A model generated the notes under the pieces. That model did no database searches, was not told where the DNA came from, and saw only the letters and a list, made by a program, of their open reading frames with translations. Shown piece by piece: positions 51,751-62,636 of a stretch of DNA of 64,000 nucleotides (position 1 is the first letter of the stretch; each line of letters starts with the position of its first letter). Location of the stretch: the NCBI GenBank assembly GCA_024336345.1, contig JANFOG010000020.1:248001-312000 (forward strand). Direction: 5' to 3'. The stretch comes from Mariannaea sp. PMI_226. Its lineage: Eukaryota > Ascomycota > Sordariomycetes > Hypocreales > Nectriaceae. The position numbers were made by a program, and so were the translations under genes.

Positions 51751-53064
51751 ATGAATCACGAAATGATTCGGTCATGGATCGAGGGCACTACTTCTCACCC
51801 TTCTGACTCGCCACCATCGCCCAACCAACTAAAGCGCAAAATGCCAAAATCATCCGGCGCAACAATGGTGTCTCCTCCTCCTAGCGATCAAACATCCCAA
51901 ATCGATGATGCCGATGTTACGCCAAGGGCACCATCTCCATCGAAGCGTCGAAGACTCGACCTGAGTTCCGATCAAGTCTTGCCTTTCCGACAGCCGGATT
52001 TCGCAAGCGACCGCAGATTCCCCGACGATCTGAGCTCCCAGCCTAGTTCCACGAAGACAAGCACAACAGACAGAAAATCAAATCGGTCCCGCAGTCCAGT
52101 TAAGAGTATGCTGGATCTTCGACTCGCAGAGAAGCCGATGGAAACAATCATACTCGATACCCTGGATCAACTACCTCCAAACGCCACCGCCCTCTTCGCC
52201 AGCTCGCTCGATGCATCACAATGTCGCAATATTATCCCGCATTGCATGAGGGAGCGGGTCCAGGCTGCTAAATCTATCCTCGACCCAGCGTTAGATGCGG
52301 AATCACATTATTACGACATACAGTCATGGGCCGAGAGTCACAGCGCCAAAGTATGGGATGCAGTAGAAGAGTTAAGGACACTACAGAAGATTGCTGCACG
52401 ATCACGCGAAGCAGAGCTCATGAGTCTAACAGAACCAGCCTGGAATGCACGCGTGCACGAACCATTGTTGGATGTCGCTCTGGAGCCGTTTGGTGACAGT
52501 GTTTCGCATTGGGACGTAACGCGAGCTTCTATTAACAAGCCGTATTTGGGCAAGCATAGCTCGGGTGCAGAGCTACAGGCCAAAATGGTTGACTTTTGTA
52601 TCACCCTAAATGGGAAGTCTATGGCAAAGGCAGTGTGGAAGCGACTTGAGACTGCCAGTGACAACCACTCCATCAATCACTCATCAACCTCGCCGCTTCG
52701 TGAACATCCCATCGCCATAAGCATCGAGACAAAAGCACCCGGTGGCTCTAGGGATGAAGCGAAGGCACAATTATCTGTGTGGGTAACGTCACACCTGAAG
52801 CGCCTGCGTACACTCTCGGGCCCGTCTAAGAATTTAAACACTGTTGCCATCGCCCTCCCCGTTGTCGAAGTCCACGGGGGTGAGTGGTCGCTGCTGTTCC
52901 TGAGGGATGGCGATGAAGACATTCAGCTCATCCAGACGGTCAAGATTGGTGACACCAAAAGCATTGTCGGTTGCTATCAAGTTGTTGCGTTTTTACGGCA
53001 CCTTGGATTTTGGGCCACGTCAGTGTATCGACCGTGGTTTACCGAGAATGTATTGGCTGTTTGA
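51751..53064 (+). CDS. PDDEXK_12-like fungal nuclease-fold protein, copy 3 (intronless)
   Basis: A 437-residue single exon. The same order as copies 1 and 2: N-terminal helix (HEMIRSWIEG), Ser/Pro linker with SPSKRRRLD, the TEPAWNARVHEPLL motif at about 227-240, Asp281 in AKMVDFCIT, Glu326-Thr-Lys328 in SIETKAPGG and a Gln340/Trp344 helix (KAQLSVWVTSH). The C-terminus reads KIGDTKSIVGCYQVVAFLRH. Unlike the other two copies, the frame runs straight through the site of their shared intron, so this copy lost the intron or never had it. The catalytic residues are all retained. It is divergent from the orphan gene at 49015-50460. Confidence 0.8.
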   Translation: MNHEMIRSWIEGTTSHPSDSPPSPNQLKRKMPKSSGATMVSPPPSDQTSQIDDADVTPRAPSPSKRRRLDLSSDQVLPFRQPDFASDRRFPDDLSSQPSSTKTSTTDRKSNRSRSPVKSMLDLRLAEKPMETIILDTLDQLPPNATALFASSLDASQCRNIIPHCMRERVQAAKSILDPALDAESHYYDIQSWAESHSAKVWDAVEELRTLQKIAARSREAELMSLTEPAWNARVHEPLLDVALEPFGDSVSHWDVTRASINKPYLGKHSSGAELQAKMVDFCITLNGKSMAKAVWKRLETASDNHSINHSSTSPLREHPIAISIETKAPGGSRDEAKAQLSVWVTSHLKRLRTLSGPSKNLNTVAIALPVVEVHGGEWSLLFLRDGDEDIQLIQTVKIGDTKSIVGCYQVVAFLRHLGFWATSVYRPWFTENVLAV

Positions 53065-53868
53065 ACCTGGGTGGTTGAGACAGGGCGAGTCACTCATTTA
53101 TACCCCGAACTACAGGAGTAGATCTTAGGCCGATTATGATTATCATTGAGAAAGTAAATGTTGTAACTAAGAATACGAGACCAAAACTTGAATTGTTGTT
53201 CTGCCGTAAGCTGGGTAGGAATGCAAGACCATACGATGCTGTTGCCTGTCATAGCTGGCCTCACGTAGTATAAGGTGTCTATCCCGAGCGGGGTACTCGT
53301 GGAGTGAGCGAAATTTACGGCGACCCACTGTATCCCAACGCAACGCACCATAATCTCAACATAAGTACAATGATATACCATCTCGGGTCATGATACTCGA
53401 ACAGTCGGGGTGAATTGAACGCAGGTGGAGTGTGCATTCTACAAATATCCTCTAAAAGGCGCTTAAGTAGACATGAACAAGTAACTGATTTTCCTGATTT
53501 GACGCGTGCCTAATTCCGCAACACTTGCCAGCTAACTTCAGGGGGCATAGTTAATCCGGCAGACTAAGGGTAACGTTATGTTCCGTTCTAAAATTCTAAT
53601 TGACCAGTCCATCCTTGTCAGCTACTTAATGAAACAAAAACCCTCGATTCGTTTGTTGCCGCAATTTCTGTCGCAGTCGGACCTGAACATCACGAGTACA
53701 AACTAGCAAACTCAATCATTTCAAACGCGAGCATCCGAGACCGAGCAGTGAGGAAGTCACCTTTTCAGCCGCCCGCAACAGGTATTTAGAAGCTCATTTA
53801 CGCCTTCACTGTCAAGTAAATCTCACGCAGTCTCCTATGCAGGTCTACTCTCGGTATGGATTAAGGAA
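53065..53868. other. Intergenic region, no gene seen
   Basis: No supported coding sequence between the third PDDEXK_12-like gene and the CxxC/F-box gene. A minus-strand ORF at 53094-53381 has no motif. Confidence 0.35.
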
Positions 53869-54844
53869 ATGCGAAGGAAATGGGAAAAATACCTACCGCA
53901 CTATCGCCTAAATAGACAATGCGGTGCGTGTCGCTTGTTGATTGAGCCCGGTGATGGAATTACACAGAGTACGTGCCGCCGCCGCTCCCCTCTTCACCCT
54001 CGTTGTCGCTCCATAATCGCAACCAACTGACATTTAACACTGAATAACAGTGAGAAGGCTTTCTGAAGAGTCTTATATAAAGTCAACAGCCAAACTTCCA
54101 GGACTCTGCATGGAACAAAATTGCTCCATATGTGCAAAAATCCGGGAACCGCCAGTATTTCACGGGGGATGTCTGAAAGTATGGGAGCAATACAACAGTG
54201 ATCCCGATATATACAGAAATGCTACTCAGACGAGCCTCTGGTGCAATGCTGGATTTCTCGGTCTTATACCCAACCCCACCAAATTCATATCAATTATAAT
54301 AGAGGCATGGGAGTTGAAAACTTCCTTGCCACAAGAGGTACAGGACATCATATGGGACCATGTTCCAAGGCATTCCAAGTCACGGTGGATCTCTGTGTAC
54401 TTTACTCAAGTATTGCCGCACCTTCACCCTTATTCGAATGGTGACGACTGCCTTCAAGTATCATTGAACTTGACTGAAGTAGCAGAATGGAGTCGAGGCA
54501 AACAGCCCAAGATATACCAAGAACCCAGATTGGAGGGTCTCATGCGCCTGCAAACTGACTATCTAGGACTGCAGAAGATTGAACGAGTGTTGCCCCGAGA
54601 AAATGAACATGGGTACGAGCGTTCTAGCCAGAAATCCATCCTCATGCCCGCTCAAGGTTTGGCCTCTATAGCAGTGGCGTTTCAGGTTCGTGAGTTGAAC
54701 CTATTCTTCTCGATTTTAGGGCTAATTAATACCGTACTAGAATGGTCTTGCCCGATTGGATATGCCGCTAGATGTGTCACTCAGAGTTTGAACAAACAGA
54801 ACCTCCTGTACAGTAACGGCAGTGAAAAGTATCCCGCAAAATAA
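53869..54844 (+). CDS. CxxC/F-box-like protein, short paralogue
   Basis: Exons 53869-53968 and 54051-54844, joined by an 82-nt intron (GTACGT...CTGAC...CAG, phase 1), give 297 residues. Exon 1 ends in QCGACRLLIEPGDGITQ, parallel to CRICRFMIRDGEEVTA of the 573-residue protein at 3493-5366, and its intron is in the same relative place. Next come a Cys/His segment (CMEQNCSICAKIREPPVFHG) and an F-box-like helix (SLPQEVQDIIWDHV). The frame ends at about the point where the longer relative has another intron, so the C-terminal half is missing or lies beyond an unresolved splice. F-box function is inferred. Confidence 0.5.
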
Positions 54845-55851
54845 CAAGAGGTTGTCGCCCACTACGAAACAGCGAAGAGGATCTATGGCAGGTTCCATTT
54901 GATTGTGTCAAGTTAATCATCAATCGTGTCGGCGAGGAGTAGTTTACTTTGCAAATGGAATGACCGAAAGAGGAAACTAGAAAATTAGGCGAACTTGGAA
55001 GAGTCTATATGATCAGGTTCGAAGCTTTCAGAACAGCATCTCCGAAGTGCAACAGTGTATCTTGCGAAGTGGACCGACAAAATGTATTCTTCAGGTCGTG
55101 GGCCCCTGAAGTAGACAACAGCGCCCATTCTTCGCGTAGGAATAAAAACTGAGTTCGCCTTTCACCACTGCATCCCAAAATAGAGCGATATTCTGAGCCG
55201 CGAGTGTATATTGAAGGCGCAAAGCTCGACTTTGGTCTTCGCTTTTCCACCTGTTATTTCCAATTTTCTCTTCAAAGGACCTGTCCGGTCAGCTTCAGTG
55301 ACCGCTGGCACGTCATCTCTCTCATCGACCCGTTCGGTGATCGTGTCTGAATCTGTCGCACGTTCAAGGGCCGCCGTGTACAGGTTCGAATTCTCCTCCA
55401 AGACCGCAAGCTCAATAGACTTGGTGCGCTTGACAAAATTTCTTCGTGCCGAGAACCAGCCCCCGCATTGACGTATGCAACGTTTTTTGCTCAGTGAGAA
55501 CTAGAGCTAGAGTAGGCTGAAGTAAAGCCAACTTTTATAACACATTGTGGACAACAGTACAAGCCGGTGCTAATTGTTGTCCAATTTTGATCCTTAAGAT
55601 CATCCGTTGATATAATCTTGACTTTTCTTCCACAACCGTTGAAGTATGCTATTATTTCTACCATAGCCTTTTTCCATTTGTTATAATTTGAAAAGTCTGA
55701 GAATGTGAAGAGTTGATTGTGTGCGCTCAAGATGCGCCAAGAGTGGGGGGGATATACTATAATTAGTATGTGGATTGGAATAAAAGTTATATATTAAGCC
55801 CAATTTACTGTTGGTGGGCCCCTTATGATTATATTAATTAGTGTCCATAAC
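54845..55851. other. Region with low-confidence coding fragments
   Basis: On the minus strand at about 55162-55490, CIRQCGGWFSARRNF followed by an acidic helix (EENSNLYTAALERATDSD) looks coding but has no start or family. A second minus frame at 55491-55730 contains CCPQC. I list neither as a gene. Confidence 0.3.
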
Positions 55852-56126
55852 GTATGGAAATAGGCATCGGATTTCAGTGGCTGTTCAGTAAGGAGCTGTT
55901 AACGGTCTTGTGAATATTTCGCTCAGAAAGTATGGTCTTATCCATCTTACACTCTAAAAACTAGGTACATGGGAAGGCAGTCAACGTTAGAGCTATCCTT
56001 ACCTTGGATTTGTCCATGCAATATTCTGAGGGTATTTTACTCGTGTTTCGGAGCTCGTCGTATTAGCAGGTTTGTGATGATGGTCCATGCGTTGGGAACA
56101 CAATGACAGCGAGCGTTACATCCTGG
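55852..56126 (-). repeat. Dispersed repeat R1, copy B
   Basis: Reverse complement of 15177-15449, about 90 percent identical by eye and 40 kb away. It has the same CCAGGATGTAAC boundary in inverted form. The two copies could mediate inversion of the intervening region. Confidence 0.75.
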
Positions 56127-56697
56127 TCAAAACAGCGTTACACCCCTGCTCGCAAACATGGGCTGCAACCAATCACTTCGGGTCTTGGCGGTGACTCTGT
56201 TGTAGAGCCAATCCAAGAAGGTCTTCGTGGTAACGCGCCCCGTCTCGACACACAAACCGTAGTCAATCACCTGCTAGCTTATGAACCCATCAAGACGACT
56301 CCTCTTGCATCACAGCAGTATAATCTAGGTCTTCTACGCGAACTCGCCAACGTACGAGAAGTTCAAGACGCACATACTACTGAAGCACGTTGACATTATT
56401 AAGAGGGAATCCAAACGTAGAAGATAGCATTATACTAGTTTCGTCGATACAATTTCGCTTCGCTATGTTCCAGCCAACTGTTCCGTGAGACTAGAACGCC
56501 ACAAAAGGCAGAGGTAATTGCATGTGGTAATGTGACGACCAAGATTCATGGAGCAACCACGTCGGCCGCGGAAATGATAAACAAACAAACCAAAAAAACA
56601 AACGTCAAATTTCGGCGTGCATCAAAAGAATAAAAAGGTGTATAGCTGAAAATATCCTTCTGCAACTGCGATATCGAGCAACTGGCTTTTGGGAATC
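56127..56697. other. Region without a supported gene
   Basis: The ORF at 56103-56393 begins inside repeat R1 and has no motif. An A-rich run lies near 56570-56620. Confidence 0.35.
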
Positions 56698-57669
56698 ATG
56701 GCTCCCCGACCAGTATCTGCGGATCACGCACGGCAACGTAAATGCCAGAAGGCAAGAGCTTATCGCGGACGGATCGTCAGAAAAAACAGCTCCTCAATCG
56801 CCAAGGAGATGCACAAACCGAGTCAATCGATCATATCCATGATCGTTCCCAGCCGGCACAGGAGTGCAATATCGAGGGCCTTGGTGCCCAGGCGAATTAA
56901 TCGAATGCTTCAGATCAGACTTATCTATATGCAACTGAGATTCTAGGTGGACCCGAACATGTATCAAGCCAGGAACGACGTCCTTCATCGGCAGATCCTG
57001 CTCTCATCCGGCGTCAGCAGGTGCGACTTCGGGTACAGCGATACAGAGAAAGACAGCATCGATTGCGAATAGGCGCAGCTACCTTTACCGTCACGCCTGA
57101 CTCCCATGGCCACGGTGATGACATTGTTGACTGCAGAATCCCGCGCTTGATGGCGTATTGCAGTCGAATCTGTCGAGTCTCGTCGCTCCTGTAGCTAGTT
57201 TCGAAGCGAATACATTGGATACGAGGCAGACTGGTCACCACCCATTCTAAGCGAAGACAAAACTTCATCCCGCTGCGAACCTGGCCCAGATATGAATGAG
57301 CTAGAACCACTAAGGATTGATACATTTCCAACTGGTTGCCATCAAACTTGTTCAGGCCTCAATCGTTTCATCCAAGCAGCGAAGGGTGAAGGACATGAAG
57401 CTAGGATCGGATCAATTGATACGCCAAATTTCTACAACGTACCAGTTTCTTACCGGAGCTCGGGGAATCCCGGGCGCTATGATTCTTCATCTATAGGCAC
57501 CCAGACTAGGACCGAACAGGGACAACCGGTGCGAATTGTGCTTACTGGGTCGTTGAAGTATCACCCTATCGCTCCATTACAGCCTCAGACGGCAGTGCCT
57601 CCCGATAACCTAGGGAGAATAAAACCATCGGAAGGCTTTCTAGTTGGTGTGCCTAATCATTCAAGATAA
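56698..57669 (+). pseudogene. Possible degraded coding region with basic motifs
   Basis: Several protein-like pieces lie in successive frames: MAPRPVSADHARQRKCQKAR (from 56698), EHVSSQERRPSSADPALIRR then QQVRLRVQRYRERQHRLRIG (about 56955-57070, a bZIP-like basic run), and PVRIVLTGSLKYHPIAPLQP (about 57530-57590). No single splice pattern links them and stops intervene. It may be a decayed DNA-binding protein gene. Confidence 0.3.
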
Positions 57670-58497
57670 TGAGGCTTTCTGTTTGCAGGTGGCCATTGGC
57701 AACGAGTACGAGAGACCAACCAGCATGAACTTAAAATGGTACGTCAGGCTCATCGGACTAACGGAAGCCTGTTTGTTTGTGAGAAAATCATGTGCAAGAG
57801 ACAACAGGAGGGGTGCAAGAAGCAGCACACGGCAAATTATTATTTAAAAAAAAGCAACGCTGTCATACATCCATAATATGACGAATATTAGGCTGTGTTG
57901 TAGTAATAAATCTCTTGCGTTGGTTAGAGTGTTCTCTGTGTTGTCTCCATCCACTATTATCGGGAACAGAGCTGTCACATCATGCTTCATCGAAATACAG
58001 TTGTTGGTTGTATGAGTGCACCGGATATGTATGAAAATGGGAGCGGCTGATATTTTCAACACCAGCCGACAAACAAAGCAACAGGCCACGAGTACCTGAG
58101 CCCGAGGTTTGTAACCACCCCTGCATTGTGCAATAGGAGCCTCGGAAGCTTCCAATCCCCTCTTTGATTTAGCGCCGGGTAGGGCGGGGTAGTAAGGCAT
58201 GCAGGACTAGAGGGGGGCAACAAGCTCAAGTACAAGGGGTGTGCCGCCAGGCACCCGTCACATAATTGACAGCACCAGCCAATTAAGTTACGGTCAGATA
58301 GCCAGTACTTCTACATATACTTTTATTAGCGCAAAATATACCCTTGACAGCTATTAATCGCGCTACGCCAGCTGGCTGAGCCAAAGAGGAACTTCTCACC
58401 CTCATCAGGCTGACACGAACAGGAAACGTCCGCCCATCTGTGCTCTTCCTCCCCGCATGACTGATCATTCTTTGCACTTCAAGATACATGGAAAACC
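57670..58497. other. Intergenic region, no gene seen
   Basis: Short ORFs on both strands without motifs. The right part serves as upstream sequence of the Zn2Cys6 gene. Confidence 0.35.
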
Positions 58498-60328
58498 ATG
58501 AATGACACAAACGACAACCTCGTAACGGCAGTTGCGCGAACAGCGTGTGCGAGTACAGTGGCAATTCTCAATTACAGTCCGAGATGTGAAACAACCCGTG
58601 GATTTCAAAGAGGATATCACTACCCAGTTCCCAATTATCCTCTAGTCATCAAGTAAGGGCGTTTTATAATCGTTGAGTATGTGGCTAATTAAATTGGCAG
58701 CTCAACTGGACCTGGTCTTTGTGCTCCAGGTCAAGACTCTCCATCAAGTAGTAACTGGACTGCGAACGACCAAAGCCAGTTGTGGAGACCGCTACATCAC
58801 AATTCCTCGAGTTCTCAGCAAAACAAAACGAAAGTCAACAAGAAAAAAAGATTTAAGTTAGAGTCGGGTCGACTCGAAACGAGTCTAACCCGTACTCTCA
58901 TTTCGTGCATACGGTGCAGACTACATCGTATCAGGGTGAACTATACAGCCCACTTAATGAAGGCAGATCTAATAATGGTTCACAGTGCTCGCCGGATCCA
59001 ACTAACTTGCATGCGCCTTGCCTTACATGCACGCGGGCATTGCTAAGGATACCGAAGATTCCATGTCTGAGGTATAAAATAACTGATAGCAACCTCTACC
59101 GCACTGCCTTCTCCTACTATCCATTCTTTAGAGAACATGTCATGGTCGGACCTAAATATGGTGACTTTCACATTCAACGGAACTGGACGCAGACCAATAT
59201 CAAAATCATCAACCTCGCGCAAGATAGTAACGCTGTCCTCCACCTAGCTGTGCGGGAGTTCGTGCCAAGTTACGAAGAGCTCAGGTCAGATGATACGCGT
59301 GGTAACAAGATGTACAGCATCCCTTGGGCGATCGCGGACCCAGAGGAGGCAACCGAAGAAGTGAAACGCTACCTCGACCGTTGCATTGAGGGGTATCTTG
59401 ACGCTATTTTGGATGACTCTAATCATTTGGTGTGGGACATCTTCCACTGGGCTGTCAGGCTATCACTATTTCCCCAGCCGGTATGTCAGGGCCATATCTA
59501 GCTATGGGTGGTGACGTTTGAACATGACGCTAAAGTCTTAGAATATACTTTTGCCTGATGTGATTCGCCTCTGGGTCGCATGTCGATTCCTCGAAGGCCG
59601 CTGGCGATGCGTTGGATCGAACACTTTCGGTGCAGAGAATCTCTTCCATTGCTATGGTACGGAGCAGATTGTCCAAGTGCCGCCGTTCATCAACTACCAA
59701 ATGGCCGCTATCTTTACAGAGAAAATCCTACAGCCACTGCGTATTGTAGTCTTGAAGCGACTGCAGAATTTGATTATGGCTAACGAGAAAAAAAACTGGT
59801 TCACTATTACCCTGAGCGTGTTTATTCTGCTCCATAATTATGAATTGCAGTGCCGGTTCCACCGAGACTTTGCTAGACGGCGTGGCTTTTCAGTAAGTTC
59901 ATTAACAAGATAGAATGGCCATTCTAAGGACCTAATGAGATAATTCAGGTGCGTTTCGTAGAAATGCCTATTATCCGCGCCATTCACTCGGGGGCAAAGA
60001 CCATCCTCGCCTATTTCCACTACGTCTGTAAGGGCCATCGGCCATTCTCTCTGGACCATGACTGGAGTACGGATGAGGCAAAGAACATGGCCCAGCTTGA
60101 TGATGAGCAAATCGCCTTCCTAAAGCACTATCAGCTTCGAATACAAGATAACGGTAGGCTCACCAGAAGCTACATTGGGGGCGCTGGCTAACATGCTGAC
60201 ACATCACAGTACAAGTGCGAACTGTCAGCCAGACCCATGATTATGAAGAAGAATACTGGTTTGTGGGACAGATGTTTGATGCTGAATGGGTACCCAGACA
60301 AACCAACGAAAGCTCGCCGCCGGGTTAG
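58498..60328 (+). CDS. Zn2Cys6 fungal transcription factor (six exons)
   Basis: Reconstructed exons 58498-58652, 58701-58935, 58986-59480, 59542-59892, 59949-60153 and 60210-60328 give 519 residues. All five introns (48-61 nt) have GT-AG borders and the phases agree throughout. Splicing of intron 2 creates the zinc cluster: CIRCRLHRIR joins CSPDPTNLHAPCLTC, then nine residues to the last Cys in RIPKIPCLR. The N-terminal 110 residues are Ser/Asn-rich with a basic NKKKRFK patch before the fingers. The C-terminal region (PDVIRLWVACRFLEGRWRC, MANEKKNWFTITLSVFILLH, WSTDEAKNMAQLDDEQIAFL) is the helical part seen in one subgroup of fungal C6 proteins. It would bind DNA in the nucleus; its targets are unknown. 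It is convergent with the Nudix-fold gene (95 bp between stops). Confidence 0.75.
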
Positions 60329-60422
60329 CCTTCAGCAGATTGCCAGAACGCCCAATTGTCTCGGTGATGGTTTCGGCAGCATATTTGTAGAGATGTTCTC
60401 CACTATTTAATGTCTTCATCTA

Positions 60423-61280
60423 TCACAAATCCTCCACGATGAACATATCATGCTCTTTGTTCAACCCTTGATTGATTTTAAGAAAATCTGGTTCATTCTC
60501 CGGCGTCAAAATGCCATGCCGGATAAAGTGTGCCAACCACACCATAGCACGATTAGCCACAAAATCGCCATTTGTCAATGCTATCATAATGTCTTCTCGC
60601 GTCATAAGCGTGAATGCGTCGACCTCGTCATTTTCCGGCCGAGGCACCACCCCCTCCTTGAATTCCATCTCGTATAGGTAGGATGTGATGTGCTGACAGC
60701 CGGGGTTACCGGTGCTGGTAATAGACATTTGGTATGAAATAGCTCCGCATGAAATGGTGTTTGCCTTTACATACTCTGCAGGGACTGAAGTCTCAGCCAC
60801 AGTCTTGCGCACTATGCAATCAAAAGGCTTTTCATCAGATCGGATGACCCCGGCGACAGTGCTATCGAGTTTATTGGGCACTGTCGGCTTTGTAGACGAA
60901 CGTTTAGGGACCCAGTATTTAATGCCGTTGCCATCGTTTACAAATCCGATCATGTGTGCGCTGAAGCTTGTGACGCCAAAGGTATCGAGACCGCTGCGGT
61001 CCATGTCAAGGACGTGTTTGCCTTCGCATGATACCACGCGAAGAGCCTCATCATAGAACTTCCGGGGACTGGTTGTCTGGCCTTCTGTCACTGCTTGCAA
61101 CAACGTTTCGCGCATAACTTGAGTTCTTTCTTGAAATGTGCCACGGACCATCGTTAGCGTGCGCCGCTTCTTGTCGATTTGCCAACTTGATGACAAGTTG
61201 AGCCCATCTAGAATAGATGTATGCATATAGCCGAAGGGTTTAGGATACCCTTCAATCATAAAATAGTAGTAGTTTTTCAT
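60423..61280 (-). CDS. Nudix-fold protein (Tnr3/DUF4743-like) with degenerate Nudix box
   Basis: A 285-residue frame from ATG 61280. The N-terminal part (YYYFMIEGYPKPFGYMHTSI) matches the leader domain of Tnr3/YJR142W-type Nudix proteins. Then come GVTSFSAHMIGFVNDGNGIK, YWVPKRSSTKPTVPNKLDST and VAGVIRSDEKPFDCIVRKTV, followed by AETSVPAEYV. In the family this last stretch is G-x5-E-x7-R-E-x2-E-E. Here it reads G-x5-E-x7-R-K-x3-E, so two of the metal-binding glutamates are replaced, and hydrolase activity is doubtful. The fold and C-terminal YLYEMEF and EVDAFTLMTREDI segments are preserved. The frame continues upstream without an ATG to about 61400, so an additional 5-prime exon may exist. Confidence 0.65.
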   Translation of the reverse strand: MKNYYYFMIEGYPKPFGYMHTSILDGLNLSSSWQIDKKRRTLTMVRGTFQERTQVMRETLLQAVTEGQTTSPRKFYDEALRVVSCEGKHVLDMDRSGLDTFGVTSFSAHMIGFVNDGNGIKYWVPKRSSTKPTVPNKLDSTVAGVIRSDEKPFDCIVRKTVAETSVPAEYVKANTISCGAISYQMSITSTGNPGCQHITSYLYEMEFKEGVVPRPENDEVDAFTLMTREDIMIALTNGDFVANRAMVWLAHFIRHGILTPENEPDFLKINQGLNKEHDMFIVEDL

Positions 61281-62636
61281 CCAGCACCTGTACGCGGCAG
61301 GTTCGCGTAGGAAATTTGGCCATCTAGATACATTAGCTTCTGCGCAAGACCATAGGAGCCAGCTCTCAATAGCATAGCGCTCCGAACTGCCTCTATTTAT
61401 AGTGATGCGACTAACGAATCGACAATTTTTAAAAGCGCCAGGCCGCTGAAAGGCTTCATGGTGTTTTCGGAGAGACTGCCATCAATAGCTATGTGACAAA
61501 CACTGTTTTGCGTCATGAGGAGAAAGGTGCAGTCGATACATAGTTATTGTAAGGTGCTGATTGGTGTTAGAGGCATGAAGAAGAGATCCCCGCAATGAGG
61601 TTCCATTAAACCTCAATCACGTGTGAGCGAGGGATTCATACACCGGGGGCGTTGCAGGGATGAGTCCCCCGCTAAGCCAGTAAGTTATCTCAAACGCCAC
61701 TGCAAATTATGGGACATCGTAGCTGGACATCCACTCTAGACAAATCCGGAATTAGTGTCTTTTTCCCGCTGTCGGAGCGTTACCGTTGCATTGTACTCTT
61801 TCTAGCCACTACACCGCCACAGCTAGTGTGTTCTCCGGTCACCCCAGCATTGCTTTTAGTGCTCTTTCCAATCATCTCTCTAAACCAGCTAGCAGAGGTC
61901 AGAGGCCCAAGCCGTACACTTGCATATGCGGTTGGTTTGCATGCTGCAAGACCACAAGCCGTGGATTGGTCCACGTATGTTGAGGCGAACAGCCGGGCTC
62001 AATGTGCCCATTTACAAGCTATGGATAACTATCGGAAACGCCACTCAGCGCTGCCACGTTGCACGAGGAACCTGGTCAGCGCGTGCATAGTACAGAACCG
62101 AATGTTGCCCGCTGTTCCTGGAACGTTTTATTGACAACCAAAAGTGGGCAATTATTACCATCTTCTAAGATACGACATTTCATAATTCCTCTTTTCGTCA
62201 GGAAAGTAGCCATAGGAAGTAGAAGATAGTAAATGCCTCATTGGAACGGCCCTGAATTAATGGTGCGCATGAAGTATTGTGAGCCATTGCTGACCGACGT
62301 ACTGCAAGATGCATTAGCTCGTCAACCAGAAACCAATCGGATGGTCTAACGCTGTCTTGCATAAAACAATAAGGATTCGGTCATTTTAACCATATAGAAG
62401 CTTCCGACTTTTTATTCATGCGGGGGTAAGTAAGATAATGTGCGAATTTGCATAGCTATAAGACTGCACTCGCCTCATTTTTCATTTATAATGAAGTTCG
62501 TGCTCTCACATCTTTATCCTATCCTTAAGACAGAGAGTTTCTGTCTCGTCAACCTGTTAGTTTTTGTCAACCCATAAATTACGCAATTTCTAAGACTCAA
62601 ACACTAGCTCAACATATATCCTCCACCACTCCCAGG
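61281..62636. other. Intergenic region, no supported gene
   Basis: The first 120 bp may contain more of the Nudix-fold gene; an in-frame extension reads ESWLLWSCAEANVSRWPNFL. An ORF at 61709-62134 has no motif. The remainder is AT-rich upstream sequence of the gene at 62637. Confidence 0.35.

Noticed and set aside
61709..62134. 141-residue ORF with hydrophobic start
   Set aside because: The composition is irregular, a competing antisense frame is present and no motif is visible.
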